Source of the DNA: a virus
Virus record (IMG/VR): IMGVR_UViG_3300045125_000158
Location: 1 to 64,000 of that record
Direction: 5' to 3' (one strand)
DNA: 64,000 nucleotides
Part shown: in pieces, positions 38,601 through 51,166 of the stretch
Position numbering within the stretch: position 1 is the first letter of the stretch
Layout of the letters: each line of letters starts with the position of its first letter
Translations under genes and position numbers: made by a program
Notes under the pieces: generated by a model
What the model saw: the letters and a program-made list of their open reading frames with translations, nothing else
Database searches by the model: none
What the model was told of the DNA's origin: nothing

Positions 38601-39232
38601 GTGATCAAGCTGCGGTATGCGTTCTGGAGACACTTTGCCGCTTACAATTTTTGCAGCATCAAAGTCAGCAATTCTCGCACCTGATAATTGATTTCTAGTC
38701 TCAGCTTGCAAGTCAATTTTACTTGGGAACCACGATGTTTATGAGTAGCTACTTCATCTTTTATGAATTGCAAAAACTTATTTCACGTTTACTTTCATAC
38801 GTAATGCTAGTTACTCCGCTTGAATTAAGTAGTAACTGTGCCAAGATAAACATATTGCTGAACTGGTGTTGTTGTAAAACCAAAAACAACACTTCTATCT
38901 ATATTAAGAAAATCATTATTACGGTTTACATAAAAATAAAGTGTTGAATTGGGTGGTAAATCGCTTATTATCTCTACACTATCAGTTTGTCCATATTGGC
39001 TTTGTACAAAACCATATCCAGGTGCAATGCCAACAGAAAATGGCGTACTATCACTATTGGCAGATATAGACCAACCGTCTATTACTCCATCGCCAAAAAT
39101 ATTATATAAACCATATATTTGTTTATCAATAAATACAAATCTGTCACGCTCTTTGGCGATATTCATTCCATCATCCAAATCATCGCCGTACGTGAAATAT
39201 GTTAAGCCATAGAAGGCGGTATTACCTGACAT
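35681..39232 (-). CDS. Giant tail protein with NHL/PQQ-like propeller parts (~1180 aa, frame breaks)
   Basis: ATG 39232 after CGGAG. The N-terminus (FYGLTYFTYGDDLDD ... FGDGVIDGWSIS) is paralogous to that of the 12148 gene. Next come a segment of LSGARIADFDAAKIVSGKVS and a beta-rich domain (FERRIFDISSVAKNNITAIV; DIPDGCDVRVRIRTANSTQLL) that recurs in the 20498 gene (IPDNTGMELHVRTANTRDALL). Then NHL-like text (LICDTLNDRVIETTYDGQLV), a PKD/cadherin-like domain (GAYQLLITITDNTGGQETTTV) and a final propeller with GRVIKIDADGNIIWQLSNG. Breaks near 38825, 38715, 38310, 37990, 37470 and 36930. The stop TGA overlaps the next start (ATGA). Probably a fibre or baseplate-periphery protein. Confidence 0.55.
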
Positions 39233-39244
39233 AGAAACTCCGGA

Positions 39245-39449
39245 TTATGGACCTACTGTTCCTCTAGAATTCAAACCTGGCAATTGCACACCTTTAGGAA
39301 ATGTTCCTTTTGTGCCCTTATAGAAAAAATCGGTTTTTCTATAACCAAATCTATAATCTCTTGAATTTAAATACTCATTTGACATTCTATCATTTTTTAC
39401 TTGATTCATCCATTTACTTCATTGCAGCAGAGGCATTATTTAAGCTCAT
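39245..39449 (-). CDS. Small basic protein (~67 aa, one frame break)
   Basis: ATG 39449 with AGGAGT upstream. Reads MSLNNASAAM, then after a shift near 39418 SKWMNQVKNDRMSNEYLN and ...DFFYKGTKGTFPKGVQLPGL..., stopping at TAA 39247-39245. Rich in Lys, Arg, Asn and Tyr; no known family. It lies between the hub-like gene and the next giant gene, each with its own strong ribosome site. Possibly a tail-tip linker or stabiliser. Confidence 0.5.
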
Positions 39450-39459
39450 CTTATACTCC

Positions 39460-42400
39460 TTATTTATTGCTTACCAAGCCGTCAAGACCAACGCCAGTGG
39501 TTTTAGTTTTATTGAAAGTTACATTCTTGCTGCTAAACAACCAAATACCTTCAATATTTTGTTGCCATTTATTACTAGAAGCATCAACTTCATTTTTTAT
39601 ACTTGTGATGATTAATGGTTGTTTTTGATCTGTCGTTGATCCAAAATATTGAAATGTTATTGCGTCTAGAACTTTTAATTTATTACGACCAGTAGCTTTA
39701 AAGCTAATTTTTAATGGCGGTATATACATTTTGTATATTTTGATACAAAAGACTTTAAAGTATCTTCGCTTCCAAAGACACCATCTTGTTGTCTAAATAA
39801 TTTTTTATAACCTATAAAAACCTTCACTGTCAGGATTGTATAGAGATGCATAATTTAGATCGCCCGCCAACAATAATTCACCATTAGGGGTTGCTGTAAC
39901 TATTTTAATTTCATTTTTAACATCTTCAACAAGTCTTTCGGTCGTAAAACTTTCAATCGCCAACAGTTTTGCTTTTTCATACGCATTTCCTTGGCACCTT
40001 ACCTGCGTTCGAGAAACAGGGACACCAGCAGCTTCATCATCAGCTTTTTTGGGTATATTCTTCGACTTCACGATGCGATACAACATAACAGTTCTTCTTT
40101 GCTCGCTCGTATATATTATTTAAAGCCTCTTGTCTCAAGTTGATTAATTTTTTGTTGAACACCATTTTGCAAAACATGCAGATAATCATCAAAAATTTGA
40201 TTCTCATATTTGAAAACACCAAATCTATCAAAGTAACAAATTTTACTTGATATTAACGATATCTTTTCGATCGCGCTCCATAAACTTTCTCCATCACCAA
40301 ATTTAAACATAGGTGCCTGTAATATATCAAAACTACCAGGTAATACAAAGTTTCTTACTTTTATTTTTTCACCATTGAAAATATAATTTGTTGACACGTT
40401 GTTTTTGGTAATATCATAGTTGTCCACACACATTTTCATAAAAGAGCCGGGTTCAAATGTGCGCTTCCATTATCACTTCCATTTCGCAAACCAGCTAATT
40501 TTAGAATTTCATCTATTGCAAAAATATCCGTCATACGGTCATAGAAAGGGCTATTGAAAAATACCTGATCTTGCAATATTTTAGAATAATCATGCAAAGT
40601 GCAATTTAATACTTCTTTATTATTCTCAACCACATATTGACCACCATGACACAATCCTGTGAAAGCTATTCTATCCAATTTATTCTCTGGCGTTTCAGGA
40701 TCCCAGGCATTTTCCCACCATAAACTAACCTGTAAATAAAATGTTTTATCTACAAGTTGATTAAAGAAATTTGCATAAAAAATATCATTTGCATTTTTAG
40801 CAGTTTTTATAAGAAAAGAAATACTACCTGAATGCGAGAGTTTTGTCAAAATCTGTTTGCGACCATTCGTCATTAAAAGACATCACATAATCGCTCACGT
40901 CCACTGGCTGCTTGTTCCATGCACGACCTTTGGCATATGCATTTACTCTAACAAAACTTAAAACTGGAGTATCAGCGTTTTCTAGCCACCAATCAGCACC
41001 AAAATTATCAATATCAGGGAAGAAAATAGCACCAGCTTGCATCCTTGCTGCAATTTTTACTTGTTTATTATATTTTTGATCTATTAAAACTGTTTTTGAA
41101 TTTTTGGCTTTGGCTCTTCTGTGCTATCCGGATCGTCAACCAATACAATTTCTTTTACAAAACAATTAGATGGTAAAACAAGTAATCGCGTATAATATCG
41201 AGATGCTTTCAAATGATAGGCATCTTGATTCGGTGAAAAAAGCAAAGAATTAGCAAAATGATATTTATAGTCTGACGAAGGCTCGTTATCAGCCGAAGCA
41301 GCTGCCTCTTCCTTCCTTGGTCTCTTGTTTCTTCATCTAAATTAAATGCATTGTCAAAATTGCATGCGGTTTTATATTGTGGATTTTCGGAAAATGCTTT
41401 TTCAAAATATTCTGTAGCATAATTACTTTGGTAATAAGGTCTTATATAAGATTGGTATCCAAGACGAAATTCTGTACTTTTCTTCTCGTGCAACAAAAAC
41501 TCCGACTTCATCATAATCAGCCGGTCCTTGTATGTTTACGCGATCCATATCAAATATTGGAGCAGTTTCATAAACAATTGGCGTATAATTGAATGCAAAA
41601 TTTCTTATTTCCACCATATACAAAAATACTCGATAATATAAATTTAAATGGATATGTTGGTGTTTCGATATTTGTAAAGGCTGTTTCAGCATTAGCTACT
41701 GGTGGTTTAGTTCGCGTATTTGTAACAATCCAGTAACTACCTTCATTACCAAGAAAAGTTATAATTAATTTGCCAAGATGCACTCTGAAATTTATTTTAA
41801 GATGCTCACGAGACAATAAATCTGCTGACGTAACAAAATCACATGTTGAAATTGGAATAGCGCCCAGTATCCCAAATATAAGATGCTCTCGTGCTGTTAA
41901 CTATTCCACCCTCAATCGTAGTGCTGCACGATGTATTTTCACCTAGTTTAGTTGTATCAACTGTCTTTTTTCCACATAAGGGTAGATAACCTTCATCTCT
42001 AAATATAGTTGGTGGCAAATTTTCTGCAATAAGTAAAAATAATTTTGATTTTTGCACCAAAAAGCTCTGGAGTAGTATCAAGAGGCAACTGCACAAATAT
42101 ATATACCTGTCCAGCTAAATCAAAAATACGCTTGCGTTCCGCATCGGCATTTTTATATTGTTTTTCATCATAATTGCCTTGGCTATCATATCCAGCACAA
42201 TCGCTTGTTTTGTTGTTTTGATAGGATCAAGCCACGCAAATTCAGGCAGCATCCTGTATTGCTGTTTTGGATCTGCAAGTCTAAAAGCCTCTGGTGATTG
42301 CGGTAAGAACGAAAGAGCTAAATCCCATATTTGGAGCAAGCATCAGTCTTTTACATAATCCCAATGTAACCCAGGATTTATGCCGTCAACTTGCCATATA

Positions 42401-43256
42401 TAATTTGAATTATAAGCAAACCCTTGTTGATTATCCAAAGAAAGCGATTCCGCTATCTGAATTGGATCATTCAACGCATCAATTCCCAACAAAACCGGAG
42501 CAAGAATTCTGCTGTCATTCACAAGATTATTTAGGCTCTGATTTCCATCCTTTTTTGACCAGCATTTGCATATGCAGCATCAGATAAAATTGTTTTTGTA
42601 TTACCTAGTCTTACTACTGTATATCCCCATTGTGGCCTAAAAAATTTGGCTAAATCATCAAAATTATTTACAATTACTCTTTCATTGTAATCAATAAAAG
42701 ATGTCGTTTCGCTATCATATAAAGAACCATGCACAACAAAAGTCTGATGAGAGCCTATGGCGTTTCCCTCTACAACCTTGCCATTATTTATCGTAAGGTG
42801 ATTATTGCCTTGTTTTAATTTATAGCTATCTAAAAATCTATAGTTTACTAAGTTTAGTTGGAATGGTATGTCATAATTTCTTTGCGATAAATTGGTTTTT
42901 TTAAGAAAACTCGCCCAGCTTTTTCCATTTACCATAGTTTCTGTCAAATTTGCAAAAGATAGCTGATTGCCTACTCTAGCTGGCTTGAATTCAGCCAAGT
43001 ATGTATCCAGATAAAAATTTTCAATAGGCTTCAAAAAAGTACCATCGTTGCCAGGCAATCCAGCAAGATTTTGTTTGTTGTAATCAGCTACTGCATTTAA
43101 AGTTTCAGGCGATAACTGTAAAATAAATTCCTGTCTTACTCTTTCGTATATAGGACAAGTATTCCAAATTATACATTTACATTTTACCCTTCCAGGGCTA
43201 AATGGAGATAATGCAACTTCGTTACATGAATTTATTTTTTCATTATTATCAGCCAT
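39460..43256 (-). CDS. Predicted baseplate hub / tail-tip (late control D-like) protein (~1265 aa, frame breaks)
   Basis: ATG 43256 (MADNNEKINSCNEVALSPF) follows AGGATAA. Breaks near 42540, 42120, 41830, 41600, 41470, 41300, 40850, 40440, 40110, 40060 and 39790. An N-terminal Cys-rich stretch (GRVKCKCIIWNTCP) may bind metal. The C-terminal half has DPETPENKLDRIAFTG, FDILQAPMFKFGDGESLWSA and IEKISLISSKICYFDRFGVF, a pattern (helix, then 'G..VYFD..G.F.F') found in hub proteins of the gpD/gp27 class. It ends LDGLVSNK at TAA 39462-39460. Order after tape measure and distal tail gene fits a hub. It would form the central plug or needle base of the tail tip. Confidence 0.45.
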
Positions 43257-46200
43257 TATTTATCCTATTTCTATACTGAATATCAAGACTTGGAGTTCGA
43301 GCAAATGTAAAACCCTGCAAATTACCATAGTAATCTATGTAGAAGAAACGCATCAAACCATTTGTCAAAGGATAACCTAAACATTGATATTCAGACAAAG
43401 CAAAGATTGGATTTTTTTGTCAGCAAATATACCCCAATCATCATAATTATAATATGGGAAAATAAAATGATTTCCTTTACCCGCCATATGTGGTATTAAC
43501 TCGTCGGGTATTAAGCCAGAGATAAATACTGGCTTAGTTTCTTCACTATCTGGATCTAAGGCCTGTTGCAAATTTGTTTTTTTATTACCGCTTGTGTTTT
43601 TATCTATAGAATATGTTTTGCCTTCAAATTTTCTCATGAACAACATTCCATCACACAAATATGTAAAATAAACAGTATCAGAATAAATGTCGTAACCAAA
43701 TCCAAGATTACTTATAGAACGATACTCTTGTGACTGCACATTTTTATGTATAAATAAGTTTTGAAGCTCAGAATACCAAGAGTTTCCATTATTACTACTT
43801 TTGCGTTGGTATAAACCACCATTTAAAGCGTAAAGCAAATTCATTTGACCCGATCTGTCTTTATATACAAAAAAATCTACATTTGCAAAACCTCTTTCAA
43901 GGTCATAAAAATCACCCAACACCGTAATTCTTGCATGTCTGGATATCCTTTTTTCTATTCTTTTATTTGTAATTGATAACTCATTAGTTAAATATTTACC
44001 CGTAGTATTGCCTATCGCAACATAACCTAAAGATGCCCTCATCGCTATTCCTGCATCGGAAAAATGATATAGACCATAATGCACTGGTGTATTTTCATCA
44101 ATAACAATTGGTCTTACGTAACCTAAGGATGCATCAGATATATTAAAATTGCTTACATCAATGGGCTTGTGCATAAGATTTCCATTCAAGGTATAAAACA
44201 AATGTATAGTGTTTGTTGCAAAATCACTATAAACGAAATGGATTTTCCAAAAACTTCCTTATAAGAAGTTCTAACAATAGCTTTAAAATCATACCATTTT
44301 ACGCCAAGATTTGTTGACATTAGACATGATATTTCTTTTTCTACATCAGCTGAGGAAACCAGGCCCAGAAAGCCACTGCGGTATGAGTTCCGTCGTTTTT
44401 GCGATTATTTTTTTCTAACGCTCCATCTCTTGCTTTGAGATCTTCATAAAATATATAAATATTTTGCGAGTTATCAAAACATGTACTAACTTTTTGCGTT
44501 GCGATTTTGTGCGCAGTTATATTCATCTTCATATAGATAATCACTACATATTATTTGCAAATTATCAATAAATACGCACGGCCTTTGTCGTAGCTGAAAA
44601 GGCTTGAGCAAAGTATAATCCATATCAACTTTTATTTCAAAGTTGATTTTCTTATAATTATCAATAATATCCTTGCCTTCTGCAAAATCTATACTTATTT
44701 GATCAATTACCTTATTTGCATACGGAAATACTAGTGATATAAAACGCGATTCATCTACTCTGAATTTATCAGTTATTTTTTCATATGTAGAACCGTTAGC
44801 AGAAACAGAATATAAAGCATATGTATTCTTCAAAAGTTAAAGTACCTTTTATTATCAACTGCCCAATGTAAATAGGAGAAACTTGACCTCTTCCATCAAC
44901 ATTAATAGAATTAAAGTTTAATTCATCTATATTTACAAAATAAGCCTTCCAAACCATCAGAAAAAATTATCTTGTTACGTTTCTGCCATTCACTTGCATT
45001 GCTTTCATATAATACAAATTTATATTTTTTGTACTTTTGAAGAAATAGATTTTTGTTCCGGGGAAAAACCAGACAAAACACCAATTTCATTAAGATAAAT
45101 TTCTTTACCTCGAAAATAACCTGGTCTATCACCAAGCAATCTATCGAAACCTGGATCTTCAAGGTTTTTGTCATAAGTATGCATTTGAATTACCAGCTGA
45201 TAAAATTCCATTTGTACCAACCGTAGTTCCGTCTGCAAAATCAACAATAGGCAATTTATTTCCATTAGCATAAAGTCTATTAACATCATATGTAGAGTTA
45301 AGAACATTTTGTAATTGATCAATAACTATTTCATTGTCCAATATTCTATATTTTACAATATTCGTATCGATATCCGTATATGCAATGCAAGCGTATTTGT
45401 TATAGGCATCGGATGCAACTGCAAAGTTTGGAGAAGTAAAAGCTTTCGTACCAACCCAAATGCCCCCATTTTTGCGAATTGGATTATATTGTTGAAATGT
45501 CTCAACATAAATTCTTGTGCGAGTTGACAATTTTTTCTTCTGGAAAAATTTCTGGGGTTCTCATCAAAGCATCTGCAGTTATAGATCCTTTTGTACCTAT
45601 TCCTAGAATAGGATTTTCTCCAGTATTACCTCCTGGAGTAACATCGTTTGTAAAAGAGGGATTGCAAGCTATGTTACTTGGCTTACCATTTACGGCAATA
45701 GAATCAAATTTCGAACCAGTGAGATCTAGTCTTGCTACCCACTCCTGTACTTCATCTATAGAATTATTTGCCGCAATTCTTCCAACAAAAGACTGAAATG
45801 ATTCTAAATTGAATTTATTTTCCAAACTTGCTTTGACAAGATCTAACCTATAATATGATCCAGTATTTTCGCGTAATACAAAATCTAATTTACTTTTATT
45901 TGGATTGTCTAAACTTTTTTGATATCAACAACTGGTGATTTAAACTTTTTTAACGAATTAGCAAGTCTTCTTTCATAACCAAATTTTTCATTATCAGTAT
46001 AAAGTGTATTTATAAATTCATCTACATCAAAATAAAAATCATCAAATAAATTCTTTTTAGCAATTTCAACGTTTATTGTACCGTCTGGATTATAGGCAGG
46101 ACCAACCTCTTTTTTTATTTCTACTAACACTGAATCAAATGTTGCAATATCCCGCACGCTTGCGCGAGGCACTAATACAATAACTTCGTCATTTTTGCTA

Positions 46201-47728
46201 AAATTGCAACTACAAAAACCGCGACTATCAATAAAATAGCAGCCAAGAATGAACGGTTTTCCAATAACTCCGCTTGCTACTTTAGTTTCACATAATCGCT
46301 GTCCTTCAACTTCAAAACTTGATAACTCACTTTCGGCTTGTTTTTTTATATCAAGAAATCTCTGCTCATTAGTCAATTGATATGAAGATTCAGCAATATT
46401 TATAGCACTTATTAATTGATAATCTTTTATAAGATCGTACAAAATAACTTTGTATCTTGTACTATCTTTTGGTAAACGATATTTATATTTTTTATAATTC
46501 CAGGTTTTTACGTAATCATTTGGAGGCAAAATACCAACATCGCCAGTCTGAAATAAATAGAAACGCATGTCGGTTTCTATTCCCTGTCTTAATATTGGCT
46601 TGCCACCAACATATGATACATAAACTGTGTCGCCTGGTTTTAATGTAACTTTTTTGTTTCTTCAACTTGTTTATCAGAATTAAATTCTTTGTACTCACCT
46701 GTAACGTTTATTAGAATAACTTTATCAGTAATATCATCAATACTTCGATTTGTATATGAGTGACTGTCAACACTTTTAATGTTATAAGATGCACTAAATT
46801 TAGTGCCTGAATTATTCAAAACTCTTTCTTGATTGTCCGATCTGAAAAAATTCTTGCGAGGATCTCTGTCAACTGAATAAAATAAGTTTTCTGGTGAATC
46901 AAAAGAATAGTTTTTATAATTAGCACGAATGCCTCCTTCGTAGGTGCGTGGCCAAGCCTTCAGTCTACCTTCTGGATTTCCTAAACTTCCCAACTCATCA
47001 TTTACATTCGTTAAGCCTAATACAATTCTAATCTCGGTATCCGTAAGCTCTGCAGGCAGCTTTTGTAAATCCGAGTGCTTTATATATTTCATCTGGAGTT
47101 TTTTGCAACTTCAGCTCTTTGTGCGTCTGTTATTGCCGATGTTGGTGATTCGAATACAATAGGTTTATAAGTTACGCCCAAAACACCAAGCACATAATCA
47201 GGCAACGTAATCTTTGCATATTGTTGCTTATTGATTGTTACAAAATCAGATGCTTGCAAAACGAAAGATCTATTAATTTTACTTTCGCTTTCGCAAATAT
47301 GATATGTCCAATTTGATTTTATCGGCTCTATATCCCCAATCTTCTGTATGCCCAAAGCATTTACAATCGCAGATCCCGCACCTAGTCCTAAAGTTGATAA
47401 ACCAGATATGCTGCCTTGATCTTGCAGTCTAGTACCTGTTTGTTTACTTGATACACTATACCAAAATTCAACAAAAATTCTATCAGAAGGCAAAAGTCGC
47501 ACATACATGCTTGGAGCTAACGACTCCTCTGCTTGTTTGCAACCAAGATGGTTGGACGTACCTGGCAGGTGAGCCAAATTGATCGATATAACCATTTGCA
47601 ATAAGATCTCGATTGTTATAGGCAGTAACGCTATTAGGCGATAGACTAGCCAAACAACTCAGAGAATTTGCCAATATTCTGTTGGTCGTATTAAAATTGC
47701 TATCAGAATTTGGGGGCGGTAAAGCCAT
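43249..47728 (-). CDS. Giant tail-tip protein with sialidase-like C-terminal part (~1490 aa, frame breaks)
   Basis: Starts MALPPPNSDSNFNTTNRILA at 47728, 20 bases after the tape measure stop. Breaks lie near 47600, 47095, 46640, 45917 (T6 on plus at 45915-45920; one more base restores KKSLDNPNKSKLDF), 45530, 45180, 44830, 44500, 44200 and 43420. N-terminal part unrecognised; the middle has FLDIKKQAESELSSFEVEG and a Cys-containing IDSRGFCSCNFSK segment. The C-terminal part is propeller-like, with NLLYALNGGLYQRKSSNNGNSW, an Asp-box (S-x-N-x-G-x-x-W), and VYFTYLCDGMLFMRKF. The stop TGA lies inside the next start (ATGGCTGAT). First gene after the tape measure, the usual place of a distal tail protein; a carbohydrate-binding tip protein is inferred. 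Confidence 0.55.
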
Positions 47729-47747
47729 CTGTTCTTACCAATATATT

Positions 47748-50446
47748 TTATTGACGCAATCTTCTTATCGTCTCATTGATGATGTCCTGGCTTATTCTAC
47801 TAAATATATCAACTAATGTTCTCTTTAAACTATCTACATCAACCTGACTTATACCTGCACCAGGAGTTGTAGTTGCTTGTCCGCCAAATTTTGCAACGCC
47901 TGTTGAAGGAAGACCTTCAAACGCTCCAGTGCCCAAAGGTCCTTTACCGAACGAAACAGCAGCAGCACTCATTCCAGCACTAGCACCCTGTGAATAATTC
48001 ATCATATTGGCAACATTTCTCTGCAAAGTATTAGCAGAACTAACACCCATTTTATTTAGAATACCTTGCTCATATGCCCCAGCAGCACCTTCTGTAAAAC
48101 CACCAACACCAAAACGGGCAGATGAAGTTCTGCCCACGCCTATGCCGCCTGTAGTCAACGCTTTCATTCCATCGGTTCTGCCTGCGGCTAAATTGCCTAA
48201 TCCTTGCTCTTGTGTTACCACAATTCTTTGAAATACGCCCGCTCCACTAGCCATAGCATCAATAGCTTTGATATAGCCTTCGCACAAACTTTTGAAATAT
48301 CTGCTTGCTTTTGTGTAGCCTGCACTTGCTTTTGTCTAGAATCGAGAATTTCCATATCAAAATCTCGTATTTGTCCAGCGATTTGCAATCTTCTTTCTTC
48401 AGTTGCAGTTTGTGCTTCCGCTAGTAATTTATTCTTCTCAGCGCCTATTAACATTTCACGATTTTTTTGCAATTGTATCTCATCTGCTAGCATTTGCACA
48501 ACTTGTTGCCTTGCCTCAGCTTGTGCTCGCAATCCCAAACCAGCACTGTCTAATAAAGAAATTTGCGACTCTTGTAAAGAAATTTGCTTGTCTAGCAAAC
48601 TAATTGTTGAATCTAATACGGTAGTGTTTCGCTTTCGTGCTTCGCCTTCTTCTTTTATCGCATCATTAAGGGCTTTTTGATCTTTGGCTAAATCTGCTTC
48701 AGCTTTTTTCGATCACGTTCATCATCTGCCGCAGCAATTCTTTCTAAATCTTTAATAATCATTTGTTGTAACAATTCTTGTTTAGCAAGACTCCTCGAAA
48801 TTTGTTCTTCATTAATTATTTTTGCTTGTGTTACATTCCCGCTTTTATTTATATTTTCAAATATTGCAGAAGCTAAGGCGTCTTGCTCTCGCATAACATT
48901 CATTGTGCGTTCAGTTTGCTGTCTGAAATCTTGGTAGACCTGCACTTGTTTCATAAGAGCATCTGTCTTTTCCTGTCCCATTAATTCTGGCTCAGCACTC
49001 GCTGCAGTATCTTCTGCAGCAGTTGCGGGCGACGACCCTTCGCCTTTTTTAGCCATAGCTTTATTAATGTCACGAGCAGCTAATCCCACATCAATTGCAA
49101 CCGAAGTGGCGGTCCCAAGTCCAGGAAGCGTGCTTGCCGCACCGCTTGCTAATTCCAGACCTGCGCCTACGGTATCTCCCTGCAGATATCTATGCAATGC
49201 AAAGCCAGCACCTGCTATAAGACCTATAATTGGTATTTTTTGCAAAACTCTTACCTAGACCCTTAGCTCCAATCTTGGCAACTTCCTCTGCTGCAAGTTT
49301 TTCACCCCCTTTATCGCGGCCTCGGCAATTCCTTTTTCTCCTGCTTTTGCCGCAGCTTCAGCAGCTTCTTTTGCCGCAGCTTCACCAACGCCTGTTTTGA
49401 ATACTTTACGTAAAGCAAATAAATCTCCAAATTTAGCAATAGCGCCACTTTTGTATCCCAGAATACTACCAATAATGCCGCCTCCAACTCCTAGAGCAGC
49501 AGCACCTGCGTTAGAAATTCCTTGCGTCTGTGTTGCTCCTGAAACGATAGAAGAAATTGTTCCAGAAAATTTTTCCAAATTAGTATTAGTAAGGCCAAGC
49601 ATTTCTTGAAACTTGAATAACTCCTCACCACCAGATTTCAGACCATCTTCAAAGGCTTTCTGCACAGTCTTTTCTTGCATTCTGAATCTGTCCATCTGAT
49701 TTATTTGTTGCTGTTCAGGCCCACCAGCTGCTGTTCTCCGCATTTCTTGAAATCCCTGCAGAAGCGGACTGGCTTGCCTGATAGTCATTTCTCCGGCTTT
49801 AATTCTTGCAAACACTGATCTTTCGAGCTTTTCAAAATCTCCAGCCATAAAAGCATCTTCAAGTTCTTTTGCTATCTTCTGTTAGTTTCTCGATGCCTTC
49901 TCTGAAAGAATTTACAGCTTCTAAATTGTTATTAAAACCCCGCATCATCGTATCTAAAGTTTTGATAAATTCCTGAGGAGCATGATAATCAAAACCTCTT
50001 GCTATACTTTGTGTTAATTTTAAAGATTCATCATAGGTTAATTTATATTTAGATCGCATCGTTTCGATTTGTCGGGTGAAATCATTTAATTTCATACCGT
50101 ATCTGCTATAAGCAGCTGAAACTTGTATTATTTGCGTATTAGTGTCTATTAGTAATTTCTTGGCATTTGCAGTGCTTATATTTGTTGCATTATACATCTG
50201 CCCAAATTTATTTACACCCTCTATAGCTGAATCTATCGCTTTTTTAACTTCACCAATAGCATCACCAAGGGCCTCATACTGTCTGCCCATTTGGCCTATT
50301 TTGCTATTCGCACGCTCAACAGACCTTCCCCATCTATCAATATCTAATTCAGCTTTTTCTATCCCTTCGGATTTAAACTTTACCTTTAGGGCATAATACA
50401 ACTCTCGCAATTCTTCTCTATTCATATTTTGCGGAATATCAGGCAT
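47748..50446 (-). CDS. Tape measure protein
   Basis: About 900 residues with breaks near 49858, 49280-49250, 48700, 48600 and 48280. Long helical N-terminal part (KSEGIEKAELDIDRWGRSVE, QMGRQYEALGDAIGEVKKA), typical Gly/Ala-rich hydrophobic stretches (AAALGVGGGIIGSILGYKSG; IIGLIAGAGFALHRYLQGD, then GLELASGAASTLPGLGTATS) and long Ala/Gln/Glu helices (AEARQQVVQMLADEIQLQKN). The C-terminus has a Gly-rich region with STGVAKFGGQ and ends IINETIRRLRQ. It sets tail length; at about 1.5 A per residue the tail would be some 130 nm. Position after tail tube and chaperones is canonical. Confidence 0.85.
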
Positions 50447-50509
50447 ATAAAGTTCTACCTTTTGATAATATAGCTAATTGTCAAACAAACGCTTATATTT
50501 ACATATATA

Positions 50510-50537
50510 AAAAAAAGCCGAAATCTTTGTTTCGGCC
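50510..50537 (-). terminator. Rho-independent terminator upstream of the tape measure gene
   Basis: Stem GCCGAAA/TTTCGGC (50531-50537 with 50518-50524), 6-base loop, followed by eight T on the minus strand. It separates the membrane protein gene from the tape measure gene, so the tail-tip block needs its own promoter or read-through. Confidence 0.85.
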
Positions 50538-50570
50538 TATTAAAAAATAAATTTGTATAAATATTATTTA

Positions 50571-51098
50571 TTTATTTGCATATTCAATAGCTTAGCAATT
50601 TCCTCTCGCTTCATTTCTGTTTTTCTGTTAAGTTGATCCTGTTCTTTTTTCTTTCTGCACTTGCTCTGTTTGTATTCTATTATATTCTTTTTGTATCTCT
50701 TTAGTATAGGCGATATACAAATCTGGCCAATACTTTTGACCTGGATGATTTGATTCCCACTCTAAAATTACTTTCTCAGCATATTTATCACCCTTTACAA
50801 ATGCTTGCGCATTGTTTTTTACATGTGCCTGTTCCAAAACAAGTTGTTCAAAATATGTATGTGGCTTTTCATCGACGAAATTTATTTTACATACATACCA
50901 AACATAAGGCAAAATATAAGCAAAAAGCACATATGCTAAAATGAAATAAAACACCAGTTCTATTGTTTTGATAAAAATATAAACTAATGGCTCATCTTTG
51001 AATGATGGCTCAATCGATGGCTGTTTTACTGTACGATCAATGCAGAAAGTGCTGTACAAAAAATTTCTAAACAACTCATCTCTGTGATTCATGCTCAT
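50571..51098 (-). CDS. Membrane-anchored protein with C-terminal coiled coil
   Basis: About 175 residues from ATG 51098, with AAGGAG six bases upstream; the open frame runs further upstream but lacks a better site. One strong hydrophobic stretch (VFYFILAYVLFAYILPYVWYV) spans about residues 48-68, followed by a soluble domain (YFEQLVLEQAHVKNNAQAF) with NHPGQKYWPDLYIAY and a highly charged helix. A T6 run at 50645-50650 (plus) lacks one base; with it the C-terminus reads KEKKEQDQLNRKTEMKREE... and stops at TAA 50573-50571. Just before the tape measure; a membrane protein here is unusual. Not recognised. Confidence 0.6.
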
Positions 51099-51166
51099 AT
51101 GATGCTCCTTGCACAAAGAATATTTTAGCATTATAATTGCAAAAAGCAATACTTTTTGTAAAAAAT

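Noticed and set aside
45479-45830. Separate gene starting MSTRTRIYVETF at 45530
   Set aside because: No ribosome site, and the preceding frame joins it directly (EEKIVN-STRTRIYV) with one base; kept as part of the 47728 gene.
51099-51166. TATAAT at 51130-51135 upstream of the membrane protein gene
   Set aside because: A -10-like box is present, but no -35 element lies at 16-18 bases; left out as a promoter.
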